A stretch of 64,000 bases of DNA, taken from positions 56,535,318 through 56,599,317 of the forward strand of contig JAAALK010000081.1 of NCBI GenBank assembly GCA_019279435.1, in the 5' to 3' direction. The notes beneath the pieces were generated by a model. That model was not told the origin of the DNA. It did no database searches and saw only the letters and a program-made list of their open reading frames with translations. Below, in pieces: positions 32,685 through 44,390 of the stretch (its first letter is position 1; every line of letters begins with the position of its first letter). Source of the DNA: Zizania palustris (taxonomy: Eukaryota > Streptophyta > Magnoliopsida > Poales > Poaceae). The position numbers were made by a program, and so were the translations under genes.

Positions 32685-35600
32685 TCAAAGACCTCTTCGA
32701 TCTCTAGAGCTAGGGTTGGAACGACTAGTTCCAGTGCCGGGAGTTCTAACAACTTTACATTTAACTCTCTTGCCTCCCTTCGAAGCTCTAAAGTCCTTCT
32801 GTTCTTGTTGAAGCTCGGCCCAAGTTCAAAGCCGTTCGGGGCTCCTTTCCCAGCTTCCAAGTTCTTCAGGTTTTTTACTTCGAACTTCATCTCCGTCTTC
32901 AGACCATATAACGTCTTCAGAAGACGAAGTGTTCAAGTTAACCTCTTTATCTTCCTCTTTAATATAAGATAGTATATCTTTGATTACTTCGGGCGCAATT
33001 ACACCGGAGCTATCTCGAGGAACTAAAAATCGAGGACGCTTATAAGCTTTTAGAAGATCGAAGGTGGTCCATAATGAGCGAAGTTCGTCGTTAATGTCTA
33101 ACACTTCGATATCTTCAGTATGAGGCAAAGCCTAAAAATATGATAAACAAATTTTCATTGATAAATGTTCATAAGCATAAAGCTTTACATAGCCAAAAAT
33201 CCTAAGGTATTTCTAAACCTGCGGGTTCGGAGGAGACTGACTGCTCGAAGCTTGGGTCCGAACTTGCTTCTAGCGTTGACCTTCGTCGATCCAAGCCTTG
33301 ATCGCAGAACGACCTTCGGCTCTCCATGAAGTCTGGAAGGCTCGCCAGGCAGCAGCCACACCTTCGGAAGGAGTCAGAAGTCGCTCGTCGTCGAAGGTAA
33401 TTGGGCCCTCTCTTGCGCCCGGAGTTATCGATCGGCCCAGATCCTCGTAGTAACGAAGTAGGCCAACAGCAGCCACTTGTCCGGAGAGTTCTCCGTATCG
33501 AATGTCTGCTGTTTTCATCTGCTTCGGCACTCCTTGAATCCTTTTCAACCGGCGCAGAAGAGAAATGTTATCATCAGAAGGAAGTGTCCCAGTAGTACCG
33601 AAGTACTCCAGGACACCTAGCAGCTGATTCATAACCTCCACAGCTACCTTCTCGGACTTCAGCTTATCTTCGATCAGTGCGTCCTTCGTCGAAGTTACTT
33701 CTCCCAGAACTCCGAAAAGTCTAGCAGTTTCGGTAGTCAAGATATTCTTTTGGTTCAAAAGCTGGTTAGCTTCCTCTTGGAGTCTGGCAAGTTCGGTCCC
33801 CGCAGTAGCGTGCTCTGCCCGCATCCTTTCAATTTCTGCTCGAATCACAATTCTTTCTGCTTCGAGCTCTTTATTTGCAGCCTCCAAACCTTGTCTGGCC
33901 CTACGCTCCGTTGACACTATGTTGTCCATCTAAACCACTCTGCTTTCAGAGATAGTAAGATTCCGTTGAAGGATGTTATTTTCCTCCCGAAGACGAGCGA
34001 TTTCTTCGTCGTTTGATATATTCGCAGCTCGGGCCAAGACTGTTTGCTGCGAAAAGAAAAACCAAGGTAAATATTTATTTGTAGATGAATTCTATGTTAT
34101 TTAGCAGATGCTTCGTACCTGGTAAGTTGCGCGTTCTATAGCAGCGTTAAGCTCTGACCTGTCCGCTTTGCTCAGAATGGCCACTAAGTTGGTCTCCCCT
34201 ATGTCGCGGCTAGCTCGATCCAAAGGTTCGAGCAAAGTCGGAAGACCGGTTGTTTTCCCTAAGAAAGGAGCTAGCAGGGGGAGCATACTTATCGCTTGTT
34301 GGTCATCTTCGTCCAGCGAAGGGCCGGAGTGTTGTCCTGTAGATTTCGGAGCCCCTGGAGATTGGCCCTCCTCGGAAGATTGACTCTCGTCTGTTGAATC
34401 AGACGGAGTTGATCCGGAACTCGCAGCAGGGAGGGGTTCTATATTTCTTTTGCCTCTTCCAGGTCCCATTTGAGTAGCTCTCTGGGTTGGCTCCGAAGTC
34501 GTCGAAGGTCCAGGGATTATTTCTTCCTGGCGAACCTCTTCCACAGGAGTGGACTCTATAAAAACAAAGGTGTTATACATTGCATAAATACACAAAATAA
34601 ACATGAAAGATTTATTCGAAGTCTACCTTCGACATTCTGGCGAGGGGTAATCATGGGACTGTTCGGCGGATCAAAAGCGAGATCTTCGTCCGAATCAGCC
34701 GTTAAATCTTCGACTGCAGGAGCATTTTCCTGAGCAGTCCTTGTTGCCTCTTCAAGAATCGAAGCCATAGTAACTTCGACCCCACTCTCATTCACAGGAA
34801 CTTCGTCCTGAGGTAAATCCTCTTGAACTGCCGAAGTCCTTGGTTGCTCAAGGTTATCTTGAGACTCCGACACGTTCGCAGGTACTTCGGTTTGTGCAGT
34901 CCTTTGAGATGCATCTTCGTCTATCAGACGCACAAGCAACCTCCCTTCGTCTTCTTGGGAGTCAGAGACTGAAGCCCTTGGGCTCGAAGGTGCAGGATTT
35001 TTTTGTTTCCGAGCCACCTTTTTGACCAGAGTCTTGGCGAAGCTCGAAGTTCCAGCTTCAGCTTTCCTCTTTTTGGGCCCTTTCTCCGAAGGTACCCAAT
35101 CCATCAAAGGGGGCGGAACGATTGCCAGCATTCCCCACACCCTGTTAAATCTCTCCCAACTCCCGACTAACTTGATTCTCCATTCCTTTTCGGTCGGAGT
35201 TGGAGCGCCCAAAATCTTCTCCGAAGTCCTTACGATTTGCTCTGAAGTAATAGGGGTTGAAGAAGCTAAAAAATGAATCAAGTTAGTTATTTCTTCGAAT
35301 GAATATGCATAATACATGTTGTCTTCGAAGTTACCTGCAGGGCTCGAAGTCGAAGTGATTTTTCGGAGACCGCCTTCCGAATCCTCTTCGAAGATGATAG
35401 GCCAGTTGGCCATCAGTGGAGAGATTTGTAACCCGAGGAACTCTTCGACTAAGTCTTGCATGCTCAACCTTCGACTGATCTTCTGAAGTAGGCTAAGGCG
35501 AGCTTCGAGCTGACCTTGGTCTGGATGCACTAAGGCTTCCTTCCGGAATTGGATTTCTTTCAGAGGTCCGGCCAGAGGATTGCTTGCCCCAACTTCGGCA

Positions 35601-36280
35601 TAAAACCATCTCATGACCCAGTCGGTATACCATCTTGCATTGATGGCTTTAGCGGGAAATTGAAGGGCGTATTCATCCCGAAGCCTGAAGTTAATACTTC
35701 CGAAGGCTACTACCAATTTTTCACCTCCGGGGCCTACGAAGGTTTTTGGCTCGCATGAAGCTCTATGTAGCGCAGCGAAGATCTCTGCTCTCCCCTCACA
35801 GTCTTCAGCTCTCAACGCCCATTCGAAGATAGCTAAGCGAGCTACGGCGTTCGGAGAAAGTTGAGGAAGGGTGACATGAAACAAATCAAGTACCTCGGCC
35901 AAGAAGTCCACTGCCAGAAGGCCCAAGCCAGCTTCGAAGAAGGCTTCGAAGACGACCACTTCTCCGGGCCTTGGCGATGGGATGAGTTCCTTTCCAGGCT
36001 TGCGGATCATGACTTCGGTACTAATCTTCCCTTCTACTGCAACCGCTAGTGATTCTCTCTTGCATGTAGAAGTTCCCAGTTGAAAGGATTGATCCAAGTA
36101 CTTCGTTGATGGCGGGCAGAGACCTTGATCATCAACATTTTGGGGATTTCTCCCTCCTACCGCCATGGATGTTGTTGCAGGTGTTGGAGGGGCCGTCGCC
36201 AACGCCGCAGCCGCTGCTGCCGCAGCCGCCTGCTGCCGAGCCAAGGCCGAAGGGGCTCCAGAACTCTTGGTTTTCGCCAT
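32685..36280 (-). pseudogene. Antisense spliced gene (aORF) of gypsy element 1
   Basis: Five exons on the strand opposite gag-pol: about 36280-35335, 35275-34627, 34555-34119, 34046-33219 and 33131-32685. All introns are GT-AG (donors GTAACT, GTAGAC, GTACGA, GTTTAG). About 1,100 codons. Exon 1 holds the best-conserved part (GEVVVFEAFFEAGL, VDFLAEVLDLF, LPQLSPNAVARLAIFEWALR), which I recognise as the domain annotated in Pfam as putative gypsy type transposon (Transposase_28); its biochemical role is unknown. Exon 2 is acidic and Lys-rich, exon 4 is a coiled coil (about 33300-34040), exon 5 is charged. In-frame stops: TAG 33930-33932, TAG 33270-33272 and TGA 32826-32828. It starts at ATG MAKTKSSGAP downstream of a TATA box. 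Confidence 0.8.
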
Positions 36281-36392
36281 TGGAACTACTAGGTTGCTTT
36301 GGAGGAAAAATGTAGGCTAGGGCTCAAAGGGCTCAAAGGGTGCTTGCTTGCAAGAGAACAGTGGAAAGGTAAACATGAAAGTTCTAGACCCT

Positions 36393-36402
36393 CTATTTAT
36401 AG
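36393..36402 (-). promoter_or_regulatory. TATA box of the antisense gene in gypsy 1
   Basis: The minus strand reads GGCTATAAATAGAGGG, 113 bases upstream of the aORF ATG at 36280. Gypsy 2 has a TATA box at the matching place, which supports an independent antisense promoter. Confidence 0.75.
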
Positions 36403-36714
36403 CCTAGACTTTGCATTTTTACCGTTAGTCCATGCCGTGTCGCATTCCTGCCCGTTACTTTTCTCCGAAATTAACGCATTCTGCAGTTTCCGTTAGAAGA
36501 AGAAAGCTAACGGCTATTTCTTCTAAGTCTAAAAGGCTTTCGAACTTCCTGAGTCAGTTCTAAGATAGTTCGAAAGTAATTGTCTTAACATTGACTTGGA
36601 GTTTTATATCTTCATACATTTTGGAGATGAATTAAAATATAATAACCCCTACGCCTGGTTATTTTTTCTTCCGTATACTGCTCTCCTAACATTACAGGTT
36701 TAACGGAGAAGCGT

Positions 36715-36728
36715 ATTCGAGGGGCTAC
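36715..36728 (+). other. Polypurine tract of gypsy 1
   Basis: TATTCGAGGGGCTAC borders the 3' LTR TG. Gypsy 2 has the same GAGGGGCTAC at its own 3' LTR. Confidence 0.7.
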
Positions 36729-37223
36729 TGTTGGGGGAAAATATCCCATTCTCAGGGTTATTGCCGTAACAACACAAAGGCAGTTAATGGATTCGAAGGT
36801 TCCCAGACGTCCATCTTCGGAGATGTCCTAAGTCAAGCTTGAAGTACAAAGATAAGCATTCGTTCGGAGTATATCTTCGAACTAAGGCTCTTTGAGATCT
36901 TTTTTGCCAGCTAAGATGGAAGATTTGTCTTTTATCTTATTAGATTAATCTTTTACCATTTTAGCCCTATCAAAGGTACCGAATAGTTTCTACTATGTCG
37001 GTTGTAACAGAGGGGTAAATAGGTCTTTTCCTTAATGCTTGGGCCTATAAATACCCCCCGTTTAACCCTGTAATATGGACCGAATACAAGTTATTCAATA
37101 GACACATTCGAACTATTCTAAGTTGTTATCCATTCGGAGGCTTAGAACAGTTTACTTCACAAACACTTCGTTTGTTAGTTTCTATTCTACAGAAACCTGT
37201 TAGCGTAATCTTTTACGCCAACA
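36729..37223 (+). repeat. 3' LTR of gypsy element 1
   Basis: 495 bp, same ends as the 5' LTR. It is followed by CCGAG, which restores the CACTA repeat GCCGAGTG. Confidence 0.96.
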
Positions 37224-37321
37224 CCGAGTGTTCTTTGAAAAACACTCGGCAAACATATTTTTTTATTTTGTGTGAAACCTTGTTTCAAGTCTATATGTTA
37301 TTTGCAATTTCGTTATGTCTT

Positions 37322-38280
37322 GAATTTTTTTCTGTACTCACAATACAACATATATTATATCATGTAAAAATTCAACATTTATTTAGTTCAGCTTGCTATT
37401 TTTCATTCATTAAATATGTTTCTAGGATTTAAATTGAAATAGGTGACATTTGACCTACAAGTGTCTAAAATAATGAATCAAAAATTATAGAAAAATCATA
37501 TTAATATTTATTACTATATTTTGAGTTCTTATGAACAAAATTGAAATAAATTTTGAAAAAACTAGGTTGCGACACTCTATCGACAACATAGAATTTAATA
37601 GTTTTTAATTCTAAAACATTCAAAACAATTCTGAAAAATATTATACTTGAGATGGTGTTATGATATGATATGAAGATGCTATAATAAAAATTTAAAAAAT
37701 TTTCGATAAATTTATTACGTATAGTGTTTACAAATTGAATATTTTGAGAGGGGAAATTGGAATTTAGAGAAGAAAAGAGATAGATTTGAAAGCAAATTAA
37801 TGATTAAATTTTTGTTTGATCTTGAAATTTTTTGTGAACTAAAAATACAACATATATTATCTCATGTAAAAATTCAACATTTATTTATTTTAGTTTCCTA
37901 ATTTTAATTCATTAAGTATGTTTCTAGGATTTAAATTGAAATAGATGACATTTGAACTACAAGTGCCTAAAATAATGAATCAAAAATTATAGAAAAATCA
38001 TATTAATATTTATTACTATATTTTGAGTTCTTATGAACTCAATTGAAATAAAGTTTGAAAAAACTAGGTTGCGACACTCTATCGGCAACATAGACTTTGA
38101 TAGTTTTTTAATTCTAAAAATTTCAAAACAATTCTAAAAAATATTATACTTGAGATGGTGTTATGTTATGATATGAAGATATTGTGATAAAAAATTAAAA
38201 ATGTTTCGATAAAGTTATCACGTATAGTGTTTAAAAATTGAATATTTTGAGAGAAGAGATTGGAGTTAAGAGAAGAAATG
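37322..38280. repeat. Two-copy direct repeat (about 0.5 kb) inside CACTA 1
   Basis: The block with ACAACATATATTAT, TCATGTAAAAATTCAAC, ACTAGGTTGCGACACTCTATCG and GAGATGGTGTTATG occurs at about 37330-37830 and again at 37835-38280, diverged. AT-rich and noncoding. A related block is in CACTA 2 (44400-44900). Confidence 0.8.
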
Positions 38281-38458
38281 AGATAGATTTGGCACTCGGT
38301 AACGTGTTCGCCGAGTGCTGGAAAAAACACTCGGCGAACCCCTAATTGCCGACAACGGGTCGCCGAGTGTGGCACTCGGCGAACGCTTTGCCGAGTGCAA
38401 TTTGGGCTTTGCCGAGTGCTTGTAGCACTCGACAAACTACAGTTCTCCCGTATTGAAG

Positions 38459-41112
38459 CTAGCTAATTCCATCGGAGGAGTGGGAGCCGGAGCCAGAGCC
38501 AGAGCCACTGCAAACGTCCAACGCTGGCTGCATACATGCATGCATGCATGTTCGGTGGACACAGAGTACTCTTCCAACGACACGTAACGAAAATGCTGTG
38601 GTCAGGGTAGCTAGGAGCTAGCTAACACTGCCAGAAGGCGAAGAAATCTTGCTACCCCTTTGTTTGGCGTCTTCTGGGTTACTCAAATCAAACGTCGGAC
38701 CAAAAGTAGTAGGTAAGGCTGCAAACAAATTAAGTGACTTTTTAACCGTCCAGTGTTAGAACAATAAGTTCAATAAAAATGTCTATAAAATAAACTTGTG
38801 GAACATTTTTAAATAGTATAACAAATCGATGGATAAATCCATTGGGTTCCTTAAATAGCCGAAGCTATAACAAAAGAAAAGGCTAAAACTAGAGCTAAAA
38901 TGGAATCTAAATTGAATAATAGGTATACAGGTGCATACATGCACGTGGATTTAAAATCAAATTCATATTCTATTTGACCCAAACATGTGAAAGAGATGTG
39001 AGTTAGCTGGCACCAAATTACATCAGAACTTTAATGTTAAGCGTTAACCGTGTTTAGGCGGGAGTAGTTTTCAAAAAAATTGACCCAAACATGATATCCA
39101 AATCCATGAACTCGTATACATATAAACTCTATCTGGTATAGAAAAATAAATCATTTTAAATTTGTATCAAGAGTTATCTAAAACAAATTCTTTTATATTT
39201 TATATTATATTTGGGATGTTTATACTCTTCAAGTAATACTATTTGTTTATTGTTTTCTGCGCTATTTTTACTACTGTATTGTATTTCATAAAGGATAAAC
39301 AAAAAATACACGCTGATTAATATTTTTTTGGTATATAAAATTATGTATATATGCACGCATGTATGCTTACTCCAATGATAGGCAATTATGTGCGCCGCGC
39401 AGCACGAGCAAATACGTACCATATCGATTCGTCGTTTACAGCATAATCGGCACGTGAGAAAGTACGTACGCGCGTGGCGGCGGCGGTAGCACCTCGAGAT
39501 CCCACCCGGCCGGACCGCGGCGGCCGCCGGCGGTCTCGCGATGCCCGGCGCACCGCCGTCGCCGTACGTACGACTTAACAAAAAGAAGCAAAAAACGCGC
39601 ACATGCCGGTATATGCTTCTGCACGCCATGTACTATTACGTCGTGTGACATGTGACTCGCGGGTAGGTGCGATGTGAGCCATGCTATGCACAGCTCCCTC
39701 CTCTGTTTAGTTAATTAATTGCAGTGTCGAACCATCACTTTTAGCGTGGATCGTGTCCTTCATTCCCCAGCTAAGTAGTACTAGCACTACCGTGTCATCT
39801 GTCCGCATAAAAAAAAATGGCGGAAACAGACACACTTGGGTTGGAGTAGAAGTAGATCACGAGCAAATTGCCCCCCCCCCCCCCCCCCCCCCCCTAATAC
39901 ACGGTCATTCATACGCATCCATGCATGCTGCACCCACGTACGACGACGACTCGGGACGAATTGAAGTGAACCTGTGTGCAGTGCTCTGTCATTTATTCTC
40001 TCCATCGACTTTAATCATATTTGTTGTACTGAAGCGACGCAAGCGACTTAACTTGCTCGCAAAATTATCACAGCGATGAGATGATCCTTCGTCCTACGGT
40101 CACATACTGGAACTAACTGTCAGACCGATCGAACAAATGTTGTTCCTGTCGTACGACAACACAGCTAGCTCGATCGTAGCTTCGCCAGCTCGACCACACT
40201 GATTTTTTTTACCTGGTCAAGAAAATGAACGTACGTGCAGTTCGTTTTCTTCAGTCAAACAAACACCGCGAAACCAGCTGCATGCGTGGCCAGATTCACC
40301 GCCACGGGACCCATTCTCCACGCAAAAACAGAGCACCGGGCAGCCGGGCACTGCACGCACGCATGCTAACTCGACAAATTAGCTCGATCGGCCTCGGCCG
40401 GCGTCTTGGTTTTTTTGCCGAACCGACCGACCGACCGACCGATGAAACGAATTGCGTGGGCATCGAGGCAAAACACGCGGCGAGACCGACCGATCGATCG
40501 TACGTCGCACGTCGGACATCTCGGGCACTGTGCCATGCACGCATGGCGTGCGCGTTGGTCCATTCATCCGCACGCCAAGTCGCCAGCATCCCTAGCCACA
40601 TGCCCCCTGCCTGCTAGCCAGTCGGCCAGCTCCCATGGGCCAAAATTAGAACGGATAGATATATAATCTGGAGTATAAAGCTATCTGCCATTTGGAAATT
40701 AGCTCATTATTTGTGCTTCGCCAACACACCAAAGCAACACATTCCCAACGAAACAAGCGACAGGCCAGGTCGATGAGGAAGACCGAACGAGCGAATGGAT
40801 CTGGCGACAGATTAGCAGCATGCAGATCAGATGCAGGGGTGTGATCCAGTGAGTTCCAGCTGATTTACACGTTTCTTCTGCCGGCTGCCTTGCTCGAATG
40901 GCTCGCTATATTGGTAGAAAATCGAAACGGATGAGATGAAAATTGTGAGGATCTTTTAACAATTGGAGTTAAATCGCATTATCAAATACTACCAGTTCAA
41001 AAACCGACGACATCTTATATAAATTAAAAGATTCGGAAACTGTGGATCCAATGCACGTCGCATCCATCAGTGCTATATATTTTCGAAATCCGTCATTGTC
41101 GCAAGGTATATA
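38459..41112. other. Intergenic region without recognised genes
   Basis: Mixed composition. Simple sequences include CATGCATG repeats near 38535, a run of 24 C at 39871-39894 and (CCGA)5 near 40425. ORFs across 39170-40670 are low-complexity or rich in Arg/Ser and lack motifs. No gene is supported. Confidence 0.55.
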
Positions 41113-41816
41113 GGCCCTGTTTGGGACTGCTTTGCTCCACATTTTATATCTCTACTCCACAAATATCTAGTCAAACAGGTTCAGATCTCAATTTTTGGAT
41201 CTACGAAAAATGCAGATCCACGACTCCGCTCTACGAATTTAGTTTTTAAAATAAAATGTAGAGTTGAGGGTAATTTACCCACAAATGCCATTATAAACTT
41301 ATCGGTTCACTTTTTTAGTTGATATTTATTACTTTTTCATTTAATACTATTTATATTAACTTTTAAATGATACCGTTGACTTTTATCACAAACTTTGATT
41401 ATTCTTCTTATTCAAAAAAAATTGAAATATCATTTATTCTGTTATAATTTGTTTTATTGTTGAAGGTACTTTCAGTATAACTTATATTTTTGCATATTTT
41501 TTTGATAAGACGAATGATCAAAGTTTGTGATAAAAGTCAATGACGTTATTTAAAAGTTAATGTAGGGAGTACTAATTTAATATGTTTAACGCAATGGATA
41601 TGATAAATAATATAATTGAAGATTTATGAATAAACTCCATCGTAAAATAGTACATTCCTACCAAATTTATCATTCTTGAATCTGAATTCCCTCCGTAAGC
41701 CAAACAAGTGTAAATACTCCACAGTGGAGCAGCAACTCCACTCTAGATCTGATTCTAAGTGAATTTCATGGAATGGAGCAAATTTTAAGGGAGTGGAGTA
41801 GTCCCAAAGATGCTGA
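41113..41816 (+). mobile_element. MITE-like element starting GGCCCTGTTTGGG
   Basis: The left end GGCCCTGTTTGGGACTGCTT is of a type common at grass DNA-transposon ends. Near 41797 the sequence GAGTGGAGTAGTCCCAAA is an imperfect inverted match to the left end (which contains ACTGCTTTGCTCCAC). About 700 bp, AT-rich, no ORF with motifs. A related sequence lies inverted at about 43375-44035. Right border uncertain. Confidence 0.5.
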
Positions 41817-42540
41817 TAAACTCCGTTCCGTTTCCGAATCACCCGGAACAAAATTTCGGTTATACTCTCTGTATATGGACAGTTGTTTAGGCCTGTCCAA
41901 AAATTGACATCCACTCAACTTGCACGGATCTAACCTACAATAAATTGTAATCTACAGATAGGATAAGGCACGAGGGGATAAACTAGTGCCCTTATAGTCA
42001 GAACAGATGCTTCTCGCGTTCTTGCATTATATTCTTATATCATTGGGTTTGATAGCGTCCGCTGACATAGCACTACGCTCTTGTTGACATGTGACTGATC
42101 GATGCAGATGGTAAGCAATGTGAGCTCGCAGTTACTGTCACATCAGCTCGCAAATCTGCCGTCTCGTTGAGTTTAGCTCCATGTATTAGCTGGCTGCAAG
42201 CTGCAAAAAGGGCACTAGCAGTAACCGGTGATGGATTAGCAGCGGCGGAACGGTATCGCTCGCCCACAGGCTGTACTGGAAAGTCGAAGCAAATGGCCCA
42301 GGTATCCCAGAGAGAGTGGCAGAGTGCCCCCGGCGCGTGCTCCTGTCCGAGAAAAAATGCTGGCCGGCTGCACCGGGCGCGCGATTCCCTTGGAAGGGTT
42401 CTCGTTCCGAATGCATGTCATAACTATGACGAGACAATCTACTTTCTAAGCATGTTCACATCGTAGGTCTATTATTTTATTTCTATAAAGTCTTATGTAT
42501 AAATTTCACGATGACAGTTATAATTAGAGGGCAAAATAGT
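41817..42540. other. Intergenic region without recognised genes
   Basis: No supported gene; short ORFs in 42070-42440 overlap on both strands and have no recognisable motif. Confidence 0.5.
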
Positions 42541-42725
42541 ATTTTTTTTGTATATCTGTTTATAAATACCTACCATTTCTACTGTAATAGAGACCCATAA
42601 CTCTGCAGAAGAATATATTTCAAACTGTAAGGTTATTATTCCTCTTGAACCAATACAAACTTACTTATCTCTCAGTCAGTCCTTCAAGACTAACGGAACT
42701 TGTAGACGTAATCTTCTACGTCAAC
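42541..42725 (+). repeat. Gypsy-type LTR remnant
   Basis: TATAAATACC at 42561-42570 is followed by a transcript-like leader. It ends in TAGACGTAATCTTCTACGTC then AACA, closely parallel to the end of the gypsy 1 LTR (GCGTAATCTTTTACGCCAACA). The left border and target duplication were not found, so this is a solo or truncated LTR of a related family. Confidence 0.5.
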
Positions 42726-43370
42726 AGATTAGTTGATGCATAGCCTCTGTTAGAGGCAACACAGATCAGCCCAGCAAAAATATGGGCTTCATGTGGGCTA
42801 AAAGCACGGATGACCCAAAGCCTGGCCATATGCTGATGGGAGGCGATGCCATGGGCCCACGGGTGGTGAGATCGTGGACTGGATGCACGTCGCAGTACCC
42901 AAGCAAAGTTTAACACGTACATTGTGGTGGGGTATGGAAGGGTCGGCATCCCCTGCCGCATTTGAGCATATTCTTCGGGGAAGCCGTAGATCGGTCAAGT
43001 AACGAGGGACCGACCAGCACGTGAGACGGTGATAATTGTGGATGAAATCAGCTTTGCGCAGAAAGGCATGCCTGCCACTAAAACGGTAGGCCATAGTACT
43101 CGGTACAACCGTAGAATGCAAAAAAAAAACGAAAAGCAAACACCAAGAATTTACCCTACTTGAGCAAGGTTATGCTAACTGGAGTAGCTTGACGGCAATA
43201 ATTGAATTAAAAAACTTCTTCTCGGAAAACTAAATAAAAACTAGAGTAGGCAACCGGACCGTGCAAATGATCGGTCACCTCACCCAACTTCATGAGGTTG
43301 TGTATTTGAATTTTAGTCACCTCACCTCTCACCCTGCCGCTCTGCTAGTGCAAACGAGGTTCTGGCCGAC
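42726..43370. other. Intergenic region without recognised genes
   Basis: Nothing with a recognisable motif or border; overlapping short ORFs on the minus strand only. Confidence 0.5.
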
Positions 43371-43374
43371 TTCC

Positions 43375-44035
43375 TTAAAATTTATTTAACTCTACAAATT
43401 TTTTAAAATTAGATATAGAGTGGAGTTGTTGTTCGACTATGGAGTACTTGTATTTGTTTGGCTTGCAGAGAGGATTCAAATTCAAGAATGATAGAATTTG
43501 ATATGATTAATGTATTATTTTACCCTAAAATTTATTTATAAATCTTTAATTATATTATTTTCATGTCTATTATGTGAAATGTATTAACTTAGTACTCTCT
43601 CTATTAACTTTTAAATGACACTGTTGAATTTTATCACAAACTTTGATCATTCGTCTTATTCAAAAAAATTATGTAAGTATGCAAAAATATAAGTTATACT
43701 TGAAGTTCCTTTAATACTAAAACAAATTATAACAAAAATGATATTTCAAAAAAAATTGAATAAGACAAATGGTCAAAGTTTATGATAAAAGTTAACGGTG
43801 TCATTTAAAAGTTAATTGAGGTAGTACTACATGAAAAAATAATAAATAACAACTAAAAAGTGAACCGGTAAATTTATAATGGTATTGATGAGTAAATTAC
43901 CCTGAACTTCACATTTGATTTAAAAACTGAATTTGCATAGCACCTCCTAAGGTGCTCCCAAAAAATATGAAGTGGAGTTGTGTATGTACATTTTCCGAGG
44001 ATCTAAAAAATAAATTTTAAATCTATTTTACTAGA
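43375..44035 (-). mobile_element. Inverted, diverged copy of the 41113 MITE-like element
   Basis: Segments such as AAGAATGATAGAATTTGATATG and the AGTGGAGTTGTTG/ACTCCAC words are reverse-complement counterparts of 41600-41770. The part near 43900-44030 corresponds to 41150-41290. Borders are approximate. Confidence 0.45.
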
Positions 44036-44039
44036 CGTT

Positions 44040-44390
44040 TTTCTGCCTCACTTTACTTTTTTTTATTTCATTAAGAAACATGAGATTCTCCGGGGATGCA
44101 TTAGGGTTTAGAGAAGAAATGACTGAGGTTTGAAAGCAAAATCTAGTTTGAACTTGATTTTTTAACAATAAAAATACATCATAACTTATCAAATTTAAAA
44201 AATTGGTATTTTCTGCCTCACTTTACTTTTTTTATTTCATTAAGAAACATGAGATTCTCCGGGGATGCATTAGGGTTTAGAGAAGAAATGACTGAGGTTT
44301 GAAAGCAAAATGTAGTTTGAACTTGATTTTTTTAACAATAAAAATACATCATAACTTATCAAATTTAAAAAATTGGTATTTTTCTGCCTC
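44040..44390. repeat. About 171-bp tandem duplication in CACTA 2
   Basis: The block TTCTGCCTCACTTTAC ... GGGGATGCATTAGGG ... AAAAAATTGGTATTT occurs at about 44042-44212 and 44213-44385. A partial third copy follows, and another lies at 45590-45728 directly before the gypsy insertion. Confidence 0.85.

Larger units (their letters stand above)
25840..37223 (+). mobile_element. Ty3/gypsy LTR retrotransposon 1 (Tat-lineage-like) with antisense gene
   Basis: 11,384 bp with LTRs 25840-26334 and 36729-37223 and perfect 5-bp target duplication CCGAG (25835-25839, 37224-37228) inside the CACTA subterminal repeats. Order on the plus strand: LTR, primer site, gag-protease-RT-RNase H-integrase in one frame, tandem repeats, a large region holding an antisense spliced gene, polypurine tract, LTR. 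No chromodomain is seen after the integrase. The extra antisense ORF and repeats between pol and the 3' LTR are features known from Tat-lineage elements such as Grande and RIRE2. Three stops make gag-pol defective. The LTRs differ at 6 of 495 positions by eye. Confidence 0.95.
25593..38455. mobile_element. Non-autonomous CACTA transposon, split by a gypsy element
   Basis: The left end starts CACTACCGGAAACTCAAAG; the right end, reverse-complemented, starts CAATACGGGAGAACTGTAG, an imperfect match. The 3-bp target duplication AAG is present on both sides (25590-25592, 38456-38458). Both ends carry many TTTGCCGAGTG / CACTCGGCAAA subterminal repeats (25615-25850 and 37224-38435), the presumed transposase-binding repeats of this grass family. 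Without the gypsy insertion it would be about 1.47 kb, with no transposase ORF. Confidence 0.9.

Noticed and set aside
39174..40666. Cluster of ORFs on both strands considered as a host gene
   Set aside because: Translations are low-complexity, overlap on opposite strands, and show no domain or splice pattern I can support.
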